This document shows positions 44,308-53,702 of a stretch of 64,000 nucleotides of DNA, one piece after another. This stretch comes from Ottowia sp. (GTDB taxonomy: Bacteria > Pseudomonadota > Gammaproteobacteria > Burkholderiales > Burkholderiaceae_C). The stretch spans positions 992,001 to 1,056,000 of the forward strand of contig NZ_JADJCO010000005.1 of assembly GCF_016703145.1 (NCBI RefSeq), written 5' to 3'. Numbering within the stretch: position 1 is the first letter of the stretch; each line of letters begins with the position of its first letter. A program made the translations under genes and the position numbers. The notes under the pieces are model-generated. The model was not told the DNA's origin. It did not search any database and worked only from the letters and a program-made list of their open reading frames with translations.

Positions 44308-44627
44308 ATGCAATCATAAATCACGAACGCCGCCGGGCGAGCCGGTGCCCATGACGAAGTCGCCCGCCGTGGCCCGGCCGATGCCCTGCGTCAGGCTGAT
44401 CAGGTCGGCGCGGCCGCGCCGACAGTCCTGGCCCAGCTGCCGGCGCCATCGGCCATGCCTGAGTCTCGCCTTGCCCAATTCCGGTAGCGAGCGCCATCGG
44501 TGTAATTACCTATAAAGAACTACACCCAAAGTTCAAAAAAGAATACCAAAGAGATAACATCTACATGCTGAATAGCACTTTGTCAGTAGTTGATCACATT
44601 CTCAAACAAACAATGTAAGGAGTGAGC
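44308..44627. other. Spacer with a possible gene remnant
   Basis: The left part, read on the minus strand, ends LISLTQGIGRATAGDFVMGT with a stop and may be a decayed gene I cannot name. The right part is AT-rich (TATAAAGAACTACACCC, GATAACATCTACATGC) and likely holds the promoter of the exported protein gene. Confidence 0.3.
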
Positions 44628-46310
44628 ATGGATATGCTTGTAAGGAATCGGGCGTTTCGGCGACTGGTCGCCGGAATCGCGGCGGCCACCGCGTTGGGCA
44701 TGGCAGGTACCGCATTCGCCGCCACGGCAGGCGCCGGCAGGGCCTATGGGTTGAACGTGACGGCGAGCCTTCCGATCGTCGGCCTGACCGTACCGCTGGG
44801 AGACACGGGTGAGCAAGCCGCGCTGCCCAATTTCGACGTGACGTCCCCCACGGTCCAGGCGAACGTGGCCGTGGGAACCGTGCTCACACTCACCACCGGA
44901 GACATCGTCGGCCACACCGAAAGCCACCTGAACCTGAATCAGGTGACCTCCACTGCCTCGGTGGCGGGGCTGCAGGCCAACATAGGCGCCATCGCTCCTC
45001 TGCCTGCCGTGTTGGCCCTGAGCGCCGGCGTCATCAGTTCCGAAGCGCGCGCCATCTGCGTCGGCGGCGCGGTCCAGCGCAGCGGCACGACGGAAATCGC
45101 CAACATCACGGCCACCGTGTTCGGAAACGCCATCCCCGTGGCCGCCGGAACCTACACGGCCGCGCAAGATCTGATAAATGTGGGTCTTCTGGGCGCCACC
45201 GTCAGGCTCACGGTGAACGACATGACCACAACGGGCAACCGCTTGGCCGTCAGCGGCCTCCATCTCGTGGTGAGCGTGCCGTTCCTGAATATCAACATCG
45301 ACGTCGCGCTGGCCCGCTCCGAAGTCGACATGCCCAACTGCGCGGCCGCGCCAGGCTCGGTCACCATAACCGTCGACGAGCCGTCCGTGACCTTCGACAA
45401 CCAGAATTCGGTGCCCGTCAGCGGCACGTGCACGTACGGCGCGAGCAACGTGACGATCACCGTGACCGACGTGGAGCCTCCAGTCACCGCGGACGTGAGC
45501 ACGACGGTGGCCTGCGATTCGAATGGAAACTACGCCACCAACATGAACGTGTCCAGTCAGAACGATGGAGACGTGACGTTCACGGCCGTTCAGGATACCG
45601 AATCGGACGATGAAACGGTGAACAAGAACACCGCCGTGCCCAGCGTGACGATCACTTCCGCGCCCGACCCGATCAATGCCGCACCGCCGTACCCCAACTA
45701 CACGGTCAGCGGCAGCTGCACCACGGGCGCGGGCAACGTGTCGGTGGTCATCGGCAGCCTGCCAGCGGTGTCCGTCCCCTGCACGGACGGCGGCTGGACG
45801 CATACGGCGGACGTGTCCGGCGTCGCGGAGGGCACCGTGACGATCACCGCCACGCAGACCAACGTGAACGGCGAGGACTCCGACACCCGCGATGTCCTGA
45901 AAGACACCATTCCGCCCATCGTGACGGTGGAGGCCGACCCGATCAACGCCGGCAACCAGGACACCTACACCTTCGGCGGCACCTGCGAGATCGGCGGCAG
46001 CGACGTGACGGTGACCATCGGCACCGGCCCCAACGCCATCGTCCTGACCGTGCCCTGCGACGACACAGGCCACTGGACGGCCGGCCCGGTGGACGTGAGC
46101 GAGTTGCCGCGCGGCGAAGTGCCGATCACGGCGACGCAGACCGATCCGGCCAGCAACCCCGGCTCCGGCAGTGCCGCTCCGGTGAAATCCACCGCCGGCG
46201 CTGGCCAGCGCGGCATCGCGCCCGTCCCCGTGGGCGGCGTCTGGGCCGGCCTGCTGCTGCTGGCCACGGGCCTGGGCTTCCTGCGCCGCCGCCGGTCGGG
46301 CGATGCCTGA
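44628..46310 (+). CDS. Choice-of-anchor P-type exported protein with C-terminal sorting signal
   Basis: 560 residues. Signal peptide LVAGIAAATALGMAGTAFAA. Residues 35-245 resemble the choice-of-anchor P domain (AYGLNVTASLPIVGLTVPLG, STASVAGLQANIGAIAPLPA). Then three Ig-like repeats of about 85 residues, each with two Cys (PVSGTCTYGASNVTITVTD, YTVSGSCTTGAGNVSVVIG, YTFGGTCEIGGSDVTVTIG). The C-terminus has a short motif GIAPVPVGG, a hydrophobic helix VWAGLLLLATGLGFL and RRRRSGDA, the tripartite form of exosortase-type sorting signals. Surface or extracellular. ATG chosen over a GTG two codons upstream because of the AAGGAG site. Confidence 0.8.
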   Translation: MDMLVRNRAFRRLVAGIAAATALGMAGTAFAATAGAGRAYGLNVTASLPIVGLTVPLGDTGEQAALPNFDVTSPTVQANVAVGTVLTLTTGDIVGHTESHLNLNQVTSTASVAGLQANIGAIAPLPAVLALSAGVISSEARAICVGGAVQRSGTTEIANITATVFGNAIPVAAGTYTAAQDLINVGLLGATVRLTVNDMTTTGNRLAVSGLHLVVSVPFLNINIDVALARSEVDMPNCAAAPGSVTITVDEPSVTFDNQNSVPVSGTCTYGASNVTITVTDVEPPVTADVSTTVACDSNGNYATNMNVSSQNDGDVTFTAVQDTESDDETVNKNTAVPSVTITSAPDPINAAPPYPNYTVSGSCTTGAGNVSVVIGSLPAVSVPCTDGGWTHTADVSGVAEGTVTITATQTNVNGEDSDTRDVLKDTIPPIVTVEADPINAGNQDTYTFGGTCEIGGSDVTVTIGTGPNAIVLTVPCDDTGHWTAGPVDVSELPRGEVPITATQTDPASNPGSGSAAPVKSTAGAGQRGIAPVPVGGVWAGLLLLATGLGFLRRRRSGDA

Positions 46311-46367
46311 TTGACCTGTGCCCGGACAGCGCCAGTCAGGCTGCTGTCCCAGGGCTCACCCGCCAAA

Positions 46368-46396
46368 AGGGCGCCACGATCGTGGCGCCCTTTTTC
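46368..46396 (+). terminator. Terminator of the sorted exported protein gene
   Basis: GGGCGCCACGATCGTGGCGCCC followed by TTTTTCGTT: a strong hairpin about 60 bp past the stop. Confidence 0.85.
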
Positions 46397-46435
46397 GTTA
46401 CCGACCAGAGATTCGGCCCAAAACAATGCCCGATA

Positions 46436-46452
46436 GCTATCTTAAAGATAGC
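46436..46452. promoter_or_regulatory. Perfect 17-bp palindrome at the left edge of the phage-like cassette
   Basis: GCTATCTTAAAGATAGC has exact 8-bp arms around one base. It lies before the small-gene cassette and could be an operator, for instance for its MarR-like regulator. Nothing else but terminators is seen between 46.31 and 46.65 kb. Confidence 0.35.
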
Positions 46453-46554
46453 ATACATCTCAATAAACACGCTAGATTCAGGCCCAAAAGACTTAAAAGG
46501 TACAGCCGCTACGATCCACCATCGCAACTGATACAATAGCGATCAGTTCCGAGA

Positions 46555-46582
46555 CCCACTCCCAGCAGTGGGTTTTCTTTTT
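46555..46582 (+). terminator. Terminator upstream of the small-gene cassette
   Basis: CCCACTCCCAGCAGTGGG followed by TTTTCTTTTT. It lies ahead of the small genes, which therefore need a promoter downstream or regulated read-through. Confidence 0.75.
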
Positions 46583-46654
46583 CCTCTCACTATCCACCTC
46601 GTCAACTGTTTCAACGTCACGCCACAGACGGTGGTTTTCAGTGGTGTTTCGGAC

Positions 46655-46795
46655 ATGAAGGTGATTACCCCGCAGTCATGGACGGACACCCGCCCCATCG
46701 ACGTGAAGCGTGAAGAGTCCGTGCCTGCTGTGACCCCTAAGCCTCGCCCTGAGCCTACCTTGGAGCAATACCGCGCTGCCCTGGCTGCCCGATGA
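46655..46795 (+). CDS. Small hypothetical protein of the phage-like cassette
   Basis: 46 residues, MKVITPQSWTDTRPIDVKRE then Pro/Glu-rich and EQYRAALAAR. No family recognised. The stop overlaps the next ATG (ATGA), which supports it being a real gene of a compact phage-like operon. An earlier GTG start would run through a terminator. Confidence 0.5.
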   Translation: MKVITPQSWTDTRPIDVKREESVPAVTPKPRPEPTLEQYRAALAAR

Positions 46796-46989
46796 GCCAG
46801 CAACAACATGCCCTGATGGGGCTGTCCCTGGCCCTGATCGTGGTGCTGTACGTCCTGGATGTGACCCGCAAGGGCAACCCTGAGGACACCGCACCGCGCT
46901 GGTGGAAGTACCTCACCGGCTTCTACGTGTTCCTGTACTGCCTGGGGGCGGTCGGGTTCCTCTACCTGAGCCTCACCCCCAACAAGTGA
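46792..46989 (+). CDS. Small membrane protein of the phage-like cassette
   Basis: 65 residues with two hydrophobic segments, ALMGLSLALIVVLYVLDVTR and YLTGFYVFLYCLGAVGFLYL, separated by a charged loop. A two-helix inner-membrane protein of unknown function. ATGA overlap with the preceding gene. Confidence 0.55.
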   Translation: MSQQQHALMGLSLALIVVLYVLDVTRKGNPEDTAPRWWKYLTGFYVFLYCLGAVGFLYLSLTPNK

Positions 46990-47067
46990 CCAATCACTGA
47001 CCCTTCACTGAGGGGTCAGGAGTGGGTCTCTCGATCCAGTTTCGCAACAACCATAGGAGTTTTCCAG

Positions 47068-47328
47068 ATGAACACCACCATCCACACCGAAACCAACGAG
47101 CGCCACATCATGCGTAACCTGCTGGCCCTCAAGCCTGGGCAGTTCGTGGGTGTGACCTTCCGCAAGATCAACGGCGACGTTCGCCGCATGTCCTGCCGAG
47201 TGAAGGACACCGACCAGACCAAAAAGTACCTGACCGTGTACCACATGAACTCCCGGGGGTATCGTAGGGTAAACCTGGATTGCATCATGTCGGTGCGTAT
47301 GGCAGGCATCGAGTTCAAGGTTCAGTAA
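47068..47328 (+). CDS. Phage-type SH3-like beta-barrel protein
   Basis: 86 residues. The block FVGVTFRKINGDVRRMSCRV, LTVYHMNSRGYRRVNLDCIM resembles small phage proteins with an SH3-like fold (pattern VxFxKxxGxxRxMxCRV ... WDxxxxGYRxxxxDxI). Such genes are common in T7-like phages. A GGAG-type site precedes the ATG. Confidence 0.6.
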   Translation: MNTTIHTETNERHIMRNLLALKPGQFVGVTFRKINGDVRRMSCRVKDTDQTKKYLTVYHMNSRGYRRVNLDCIMSVRMAGIEFKVQ

Positions 47329-47466
47329 ACGGCGTGTAAAGTAATAAACCTGTCACATCGGATGCCCCCTAAGTGGGGGCTACAATGCCCGACACACTGA
47401 CAAGTGTTCCACAGGTGAATCGCTGGATGGTGACCCCATCCCCCGTAGGAAAAGAAAGGACTGGTT

Positions 47467-47613
47467 TTGCTTTTACGCTTTGGAAGCCTTGACATTTACA
47501 TAGGCATAGAGAGGGTTTTCCCTCCAACCACTATCGCAACACTCAAAGACGGGGATACAATCTCCGTGTGGATTTACCGATTTCAAATCGTGGTTTCGCC
47601 ACGTAAAAAATAA
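47467..47613 (+). CDS. Small hypothetical protein, TTG start
   Basis: 48 residues, RFGSLDIYIGIERVFPPTTI, TLKDGDTISVWIYRFQIVVS and PRKK. It uses a TTG start preceded by GAAAGGA seven bases upstream. No recognised family; the alternating beta pattern suggests a small beta barrel. Ends 18 bp before the MarR-like gene. Confidence 0.4.
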   Translation: MLLRFGSLDIYIGIERVFPPTTIATLKDGDTISVWIYRFQIVVSPRKK

Positions 47614-47631
47614 ACCAACCTGGAGAGAGAT

Positions 47632-47970
47632 GTGACCACCAAGGCCCTTTACAAGCTGTACCGCGCAGTCGAGGAAGCACGGAAGATCGACCCGGAGATG
47701 CAGGCGCATACCTTCAACATCTTCCTGACCGTGTGCATCAACCCCAACGTGACCATGAAAGACCTGGGCGAACGCTTAGGTCTGTCTCAGGCCACCATGT
47801 CACGCAACATAGCCGCACTCGGGAAGGTTCACAGACTGAACCGCCCTGGCTATGACCTGTGTGTCGCTGAGGAAGACCCGGTAGAGCGCCGCCGCAAGGT
47901 GGTCAATCTCACCCCCAAAGGGAAGCGAGTGCGCGATGCGCTCGTGGAAATCATGGAACAACCAAGCTGA
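47632..47970 (+). CDS. MarR-like winged-helix regulator, phage-type
   Basis: 112 residues with a GTG start after GGAGAGAT. Winged helix: FNIFLTVCINPNVTMKDLGE, RLGLSQATMSRNIAALGKVH, wing RRRKVVNLTPKGKRVRDALV. The length and pattern are those of small MarR proteins found beside the integrase in some T7-like phages. Its stop codon abuts the CCA end of the antisense tRNA-Leu, and the integrase gene lies beyond the tRNA on the same strand. Confidence 0.7.
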   Translation: MTTKALYKLYRAVEEARKIDPEMQAHTFNIFLTVCINPNVTMKDLGERLGLSQATMSRNIAALGKVHRLNRPGYDLCVAEEDPVERRRKVVNLTPKGKRVRDALVEIMEQPS

Positions 47971-48057
47971 TGGTGCGCCGAGCGGGGATCGAACCCGCAA
48001 GCCCGTGAGGGCGAGGGATTTTAAGTCCCTGGTGTTTACCAGTTTCACCATCGGCGC
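47971..48057 (-). tRNA. tRNA-Leu (TAA anticodon)
   Basis: 87 nt on the minus strand: acceptor GCGCCGA, D-arm TGGTGAAACTGGTAAACACC, anticodon arm AGGGACTTAAAATCCCT with TAA, long variable arm (CGCCCTCACGGGCTTG), T-arm GCGGGTTCGATCCCCGC, encoded CCA. It lies antisense between the MarR-like and integrase genes with 0 and 17 bp spacing, so its promoter must lie inside the integrase coding sequence. Confidence 0.95.
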
Positions 48058-48074
48058 TGAACCAAGGAGGCACC

Positions 48075-49076
48075 ATGCCTGTAGCGCCAAGAGGCAGCGG
48101 CTATCTCGCCACTGTCCACTTCAAGACCGAAAGACTCCGTCGTCAGTTTAACACCAAGGCCGAGGCCGAAGGCTGGGAACTGGACAGCAAGTCCCGCCTC
48201 ATGCGGGGCGAACTCCCGATCATGGGGGAGGGGGACGAGGGGGCACCAGCCAACCTGGAAACCCTGCTCGACCAGTGCTACAAGAGGCACTGGGCTGGCT
48301 CCAAAGGGGAGCGCACCTCCCTGATCAACGCCAACCGAGTGATCAAAGACCTGGGCAACATCAGCCCCAGCAAGGTCACCACGCAGGCCCTGGACGCCCT
48401 CATTGCACAGTGGCAAAGGGAGGGCACCAGCAACGCCACCATCAACCGCAGACTGGCTGCCCTGTCCAAGATGCTGACCTTCGCACTGGGGCGTGGCTAC
48501 ATCACAGCCAAGCCCAAGTTCGACAGACTCAGGGAGAAGGAGGGCCGCATCCGTTTCTTCTCCCAGGAGGAAGAGAAGAACATGCTGGCGTGGTTCGACT
48601 ACTGCGACAACCAGGACATGAAAGACCTCGTGATCCTGGGCCTGGACACCGGCTTCCGCAAGAGTGAACTGCTCAACATCGAAGGCCGGGACAGGAGTGG
48701 CAACATGCTGACCACCTGGAAGACCAAGAACGGGAAGCCCCGGTCTGTACCGCTGACCAAGCGGGCACAGGAGGTACTGTCCAGGCGCATCGAGACCCAC
48801 AAGGAGGGGCTGCTGTTCCCGGGCATGACCCACGACAGTGTGCGCCACCATTGGGACTCCATGCGTGAGCAGTTGGGGTTCGCTGATGATGACCAGTATG
48901 TGTTCCACGTCCTGCGTCACACCTTCGTGTCTCGACTGGTGCAGCGGGGGGTTCCCCTCAAGGTCTGCTCTGAACTGGCTGGTCACCTGACCATCATCAC
49001 CACCATGAGGTACGCCAAGCTGGCACCTCACAACCTCACCGACGCCATCAACCTACTGGAGCCTGATCATGCTTGA
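48075..49076 (+). CDS. Tyrosine recombinase (phage integrase)
   Basis: 333 residues. N-terminal arm-binding part, SAM-like core-binding domain (about 60-150, NRRLAALSKMLTFALGRGYI), and the catalytic domain with R195 (LDTGFRKSELL), a Lys in TWKTKNGKPRSVPL, H278-x2-R281 (FHVLRHTFVSRL), H304 (LAGH) and Y313 (MRYAKL). All catalytic residues are present. The ribosome site AAGGAGG lies in the 17 bp next to tRNA-Leu. The only intact recombinase in the window. Confidence 0.92.
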   Translation: MPVAPRGSGYLATVHFKTERLRRQFNTKAEAEGWELDSKSRLMRGELPIMGEGDEGAPANLETLLDQCYKRHWAGSKGERTSLINANRVIKDLGNISPSKVTTQALDALIAQWQREGTSNATINRRLAALSKMLTFALGRGYITAKPKFDRLREKEGRIRFFSQEEEKNMLAWFDYCDNQDMKDLVILGLDTGFRKSELLNIEGRDRSGNMLTTWKTKNGKPRSVPLTKRAQEVLSRRIETHKEGLLFPGMTHDSVRHHWDSMREQLGFADDDQYVFHVLRHTFVSRLVQRGVPLKVCSELAGHLTIITTMRYAKLAPHNLTDAINLLEPDHA

Positions 49077-49242
49077 GAACATCATCGCAGCCTTCTGGGG
49101 ACTTCTCGCCCTGTTCGTGGTCGGCACCTACCTGGGTGACCAGCCGCTGGGCTGGGACCTCATGGCCTTGATCGGATACGCAGCCTGCGTTGTGAAACAG
49201 AAGACTGGGGACGAGGCAGCCGCCCGTAAAATCACGCATTAG
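49069..49242 (+). CDS. Small membrane protein overlapping the integrase end
   Basis: 57 residues, MLENIIAAFWGLLALFVVGT, YLGDQPLGWDLMALIGYAAC, ending KTGDEAAARKITH; two hydrophobic segments. It overlaps the integrase stop by 8 bp, as in phage operons. No family recognised. Beyond it about 100 bp remain before the glycosyltransferase gene. Confidence 0.5.
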   Translation: MLENIIAAFWGLLALFVVGTYLGDQPLGWDLMALIGYAACVVKQKTGDEAAARKITH

Positions 49243-49341
49243 ATATTCGTCCACACCAAACGCCACACGCCACACCACGTGGCGTTTGACTCCCACAACC
49301 CCCTAACAGTTGCTCTCATGGATACCAAAAGTCCTTATGAA

Positions 49342-50463
49342 TCAAGCACTTATAGGAAAGACCCCACGCCGCAGCGGACTTGAAATCCCCGGCATCCGCC
49401 GCCTGGAGCCCGACGCGCGGATCCGCCGGGGAAGAAGCACACCGCTCGCATCGAGCGCCTCGCGCCCTTGCGCCTGGTGGGGCGTGTAGTAGGCGTTCAC
49501 GGCCAGCTCGTCCAGCGCACGCCAGCGGTAGACCTCGGCATCGACGAACAGGATGTCGGTGGGCATCGGGATGCGGGACGCCTGCAGCGCGAACAGGGCG
49601 CCCAGCGCGAAGTCCTTGCGCTCGCGGCATTGGCGGGCCAGCGCGCACAGCGGCTCGGCGCGCTGCGGGCGGGCGGCGTAGGCGGCCAGGTAGGCCGCGC
49701 GCACGGCCTCGGGCGCCGCGCCGGTGCGCTCCAGCAGGGCGGCGGCCTGGAACTGGGCGAACCAGCGCTCCTCCTCCCAGCCGCCCAGTGCGGCGCGGCG
49801 CTGGTACTGCGCCAGGCTGGCGGCATGCTGGCCGGCGTCGCGGTAGCTCTGCGCCAGGTAGTAGACGTAGCGTGTGTTGTCGGGTTCATCGCGCAGGGCC
49901 TGCTCCAGCACGGCGATGTCCTTGAGGTAGGTGCCGGGGTCGCGGGCGCGGGCGCCGTCGTGCGACACCTCGATGACGGGGCCCGGCAGTTGCTGCCAGG
50001 GCTGGGCGCCGTCGGCGCTCAGGTATTCGTGCAGCACGCCGACCCAGCGCCAGTCGCGGCGGGTGGCGACGAGCGCGTTGCGCTGGTACTCGGTGCCGGC
50101 CATGCGGCAGGTCAGAAAGTAGCCGTCGGCCGTGAGCGCGGGCCAGGAGAAACCGGCGGGAACGGCCAGTTGCTCGTCGGCGTCGATGAACAGCAGGTGG
50201 TCGGCCCGCGCGCGGGCCAGTTGCAGCGCTTCGTTGCGGTTGTGGGCGAAGTTGCGCCAGGGCCGCTCGTGCAGCTCGCCCGCGACGCCGGCCATGGCGC
50301 GCCGCACCAGCGCCTGGGTGCCGTCGGTGGAGCCGGTGTCCACGATGACCCAGTGGTCCACCCAGGGCTTGACGCTGGCGAGGCACCGCTCGATCACGGG
50401 GGCCTCGTTCCTCACGATCATGTTGAGGCAGATTCTGGGGCGGGACGCAGCAGGCATGGGCAT
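49342..50463 (-). CDS. Glycosyltransferase family 2 protein, altered C-terminus
   Basis: 373 residues. GT2 (GT-A) fold: ICLNMIVRNEAPVIERCLAS, WVIVDTGSTDGTQALVRRA, NEALQLARARADHLLFIDAD-E (DxD-like), WVGVLHEYL; then a TPR-like helical half (RYVYYLAQSYRDAGQHAASL). The last ~35 residues (RRIRASGSRRRMPGISSPL) look unlike the expected helical end, and the gene stops right at the cassette border, so its 3' end was probably replaced by integration. Substrate unknown. Confidence 0.85.
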   Translation of the reverse strand: MPMPAASRPRICLNMIVRNEAPVIERCLASVKPWVDHWVIVDTGSTDGTQALVRRAMAGVAGELHERPWRNFAHNRNEALQLARARADHLLFIDADEQLAVPAGFSWPALTADGYFLTCRMAGTEYQRNALVATRRDWRWVGVLHEYLSADGAQPWQQLPGPVIEVSHDGARARDPGTYLKDIAVLEQALRDEPDNTRYVYYLAQSYRDAGQHAASLAQYQRRAALGGWEEERWFAQFQAAALLERTGAAPEAVRAAYLAAYAARPQRAEPLCALARQCRERKDFALGALFALQASRIPMPTDILFVDAEVYRWRALDELAVNAYYTPHQAQGREALDASGVLLPRRIRASGSRRRMPGISSPLRRGVFPISA

Positions 50464-50488
50464 CGGAAAGGGGTAGAAAAGAAGCGGT

Positions 50489-50558
50489 ATTTTGCTATGC
50501 CGGGCATAGCTGGTGGCGCAGTATCCACGGGGGCTGGAGGCCGAAAAGACTTCAAAAC
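50489..50558 (+). repeat. Dispersed element, copy 10 (GT2-SirB1 spacer)
   Basis: GCTATGCCGGGCATAGCTGG, then CGCAGTATCCACGGGGGCTG and GAGGCCGAAAAGACTTCAAA: a clear copy. Confidence 0.65.
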
Positions 50559-50574
50559 GCGGAACCCGCCCCCC

Positions 50575-51426
50575 TCAAGCCAGCCGCCCGCCCAGATCGG
50601 CCAGCCGCTCCGCCATGGCCTGCCGGTCGTCGGCGTCGAGGGCCTCGCGCAGGTACAGCGACAGGTCGAGCCGGGCGCGCCGCCGCTCGCCCAGCTCGGC
50701 CAGGGCCAGGCCGCGGTCGCGGTACTCGGGCCAGGCGCTGGGCAGCAGGGTGACCAGTCGGTCCTGCACGGCGACGAAGCGCGGCCAGTCCTGCTGGCTG
50801 CGGTGGATGTCCTGCAGGTTGCGCAGCATGCGCGCGAGGATCTGGCGCGGCTCGGCGGCGCCAAGGTACAGCGCCAGCGGCACGTCGCGGGCCGGATGGA
50901 AGGGCTGCCGGGGCGACAGCTCGTCGATCCGCTCGCGCAACTCGTCCTGGCTGAGCGACTGGCCGGTGAAGGGGTCGATGACCACCCTGCCCTCGCCCAG
51001 CCGCACCTGCACCAGGAAGTGGCCCGGAAAGCCCACGCCCTCGGCGCGCAGGTTGAGGCCGCGCGCCAGCTCCAGCCACAGCACGGCCAGCGAGATCGGG
51101 ATGCCCCGGCGCGTGCGCAGCACGACGTGGAGATGGCTGTTGTCGGGGTTGTAGTAGTCGTTGACGTTGCCGCCGAAGCCCAGGTCTCCGAAGAAGAACT
51201 GCCCCAGCGCGCGCAGGCGGTCCAGCGCCGGGGCCTCGGGCGCGGCGCGGCGGCGCAGGCGCGCGGCCAGGTGGTCCATGTCGCCCAGCACCTGCTGCAC
51301 GTCCAGCTCGGGGTATTCGTCCTGCGCCAGGCTGGCGGCGGCCTCGAGCAGGGGCAGCTGCTCGTCGCTCCGCACCAGCACGGCGAAGTACTGCAGCGGG
51401 GTGGGGGTGGACAGGTCGAGCGTCAT
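50575..51426 (-). CDS. SirB1-family transglutaminase-like/TPR protein
   Basis: 283 residues: LQYFAVLVRSDEQLPLLEAA at the start, LRALGQFFFGDLGFGGNVND-YYNPDNS, RRGIPISLAVLWLELARGLN and GVGFPGHFLVQV form the transglutaminase_9 core (the catalytic Cys of true transglutaminases is not visible), then a TPR tail (ARMLRNLQDIHRSQQDWPRF). Function is unknown. Start MTLDLSTPT is the family start. Confidence 0.85.
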   Translation of the reverse strand: MTLDLSTPTPLQYFAVLVRSDEQLPLLEAAASLAQDEYPELDVQQVLGDMDHLAARLRRRAAPEAPALDRLRALGQFFFGDLGFGGNVNDYYNPDNSHLHVVLRTRRGIPISLAVLWLELARGLNLRAEGVGFPGHFLVQVRLGEGRVVIDPFTGQSLSQDELRERIDELSPRQPFHPARDVPLALYLGAAEPRQILARMLRNLQDIHRSQQDWPRFVAVQDRLVTLLPSAWPEYRDRGLALAELGERRRARLDLSLYLREALDADDRQAMAERLADLGGRLA

Positions 51427-51475
51427 GCGTCCAGTTGTAGGCCGGGGACGCGGGAGCGTCAACCCCGGCGATGCA

Positions 51476-53029
<1,554 letters not shown>

Positions 53030-53128
53030 GAGTGGTTCCCGAAGGGGCCTGAAGTGTAGTCCGGCACGCCCCTGGTAGAATGCGCGGTTCTGCCGACATC
53101 ATCCGCAAACCCCTAAAGGAACACTTCG

Positions 53129-53431
53129 ATGGCTGCTGGAAAGCCCAAGAAAAAGAACCCGCGCCTGGCGTCGGGCCGCAAGCGCGTCCGCCAGGACGTC
53201 AAACTCAACGCCGCGAACACCTCGCTGCGCTCCAAATACCGCACCGCCGTGAAAAACGTCGAGAAGGCCGTGCTGGCCGGCGACCAGGACAAGGCCAAGA
53301 GCGCCTTCGCCCTCATGCAGTCGGTGGTGGACACGGTGGCCGACAAGGGCATCTTCCACAAGAACAAGGCCGCGCGCGACAAGAGCCGCCTGTCGGCCAA
53401 GGTCAAGGGCCTGGTCCAGGCCGCGGCCTGA
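53129..53431 (+). CDS. rpsT: 30S ribosomal protein S20
   Basis: 100 residues: RLASGRKRVRQDVKLNAANT, SLRSKYRTAVKNVEKAVLAG, VDTVADKGIFHKNKAARDKS, RLSAKVKGLVQAAA: complete S20, binding 16S rRNA. A monocistronic unit with its own terminator. Confidence 0.97.
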   Translation: MAAGKPKKKNPRLASGRKRVRQDVKLNAANTSLRSKYRTAVKNVEKAVLAGDQDKAKSAFALMQSVVDTVADKGIFHKNKAARDKSRLSAKVKGLVQAAA

Positions 53432-53507
53432 CCCCCACGACACACCCGCCCGGAAGGGTCGCCCCGACCCTCTCCGCCGTTTGATTCGGGTGCGCTGCCG
53501 GCAGAAC

Positions 53508-53535
53508 GAAAAAACCGCCTTCAGGCGGTTTTTTC
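53508..53535. terminator. Bidirectional terminator after rpsT
   Basis: AAAAAACCGCC-TTCA-GGCGGTTTTTT is symmetric with A and T runs on both sides and can act in both directions. It serves rpsT and possibly transcripts from the right. Confidence 0.85.
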
Positions 53536-53702
53536 GTTTCGGCTTCAGCAGAAGCCGCCGATGCTGCAGGTTGCGGTGGCGAGAGGAACAGGTGTCAACC
53601 CAGGTGAGGACGGATCAGGCGGGATTGCTCCCGCCCTTTCTGGATTCGCCCGCCATCGGCCATCAGGCCGATGGGGTCGATTTACCTGCTCATATCGGCG
53701 GC

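Noticed and set aside
49373..49393. GGACTTGAAATCC near the cassette's right border as an attachment site matching the tRNA-Leu anticodon arm
   Set aside because: The similarity is short and in inverted orientation; integrase attachment sites should be direct repeats.
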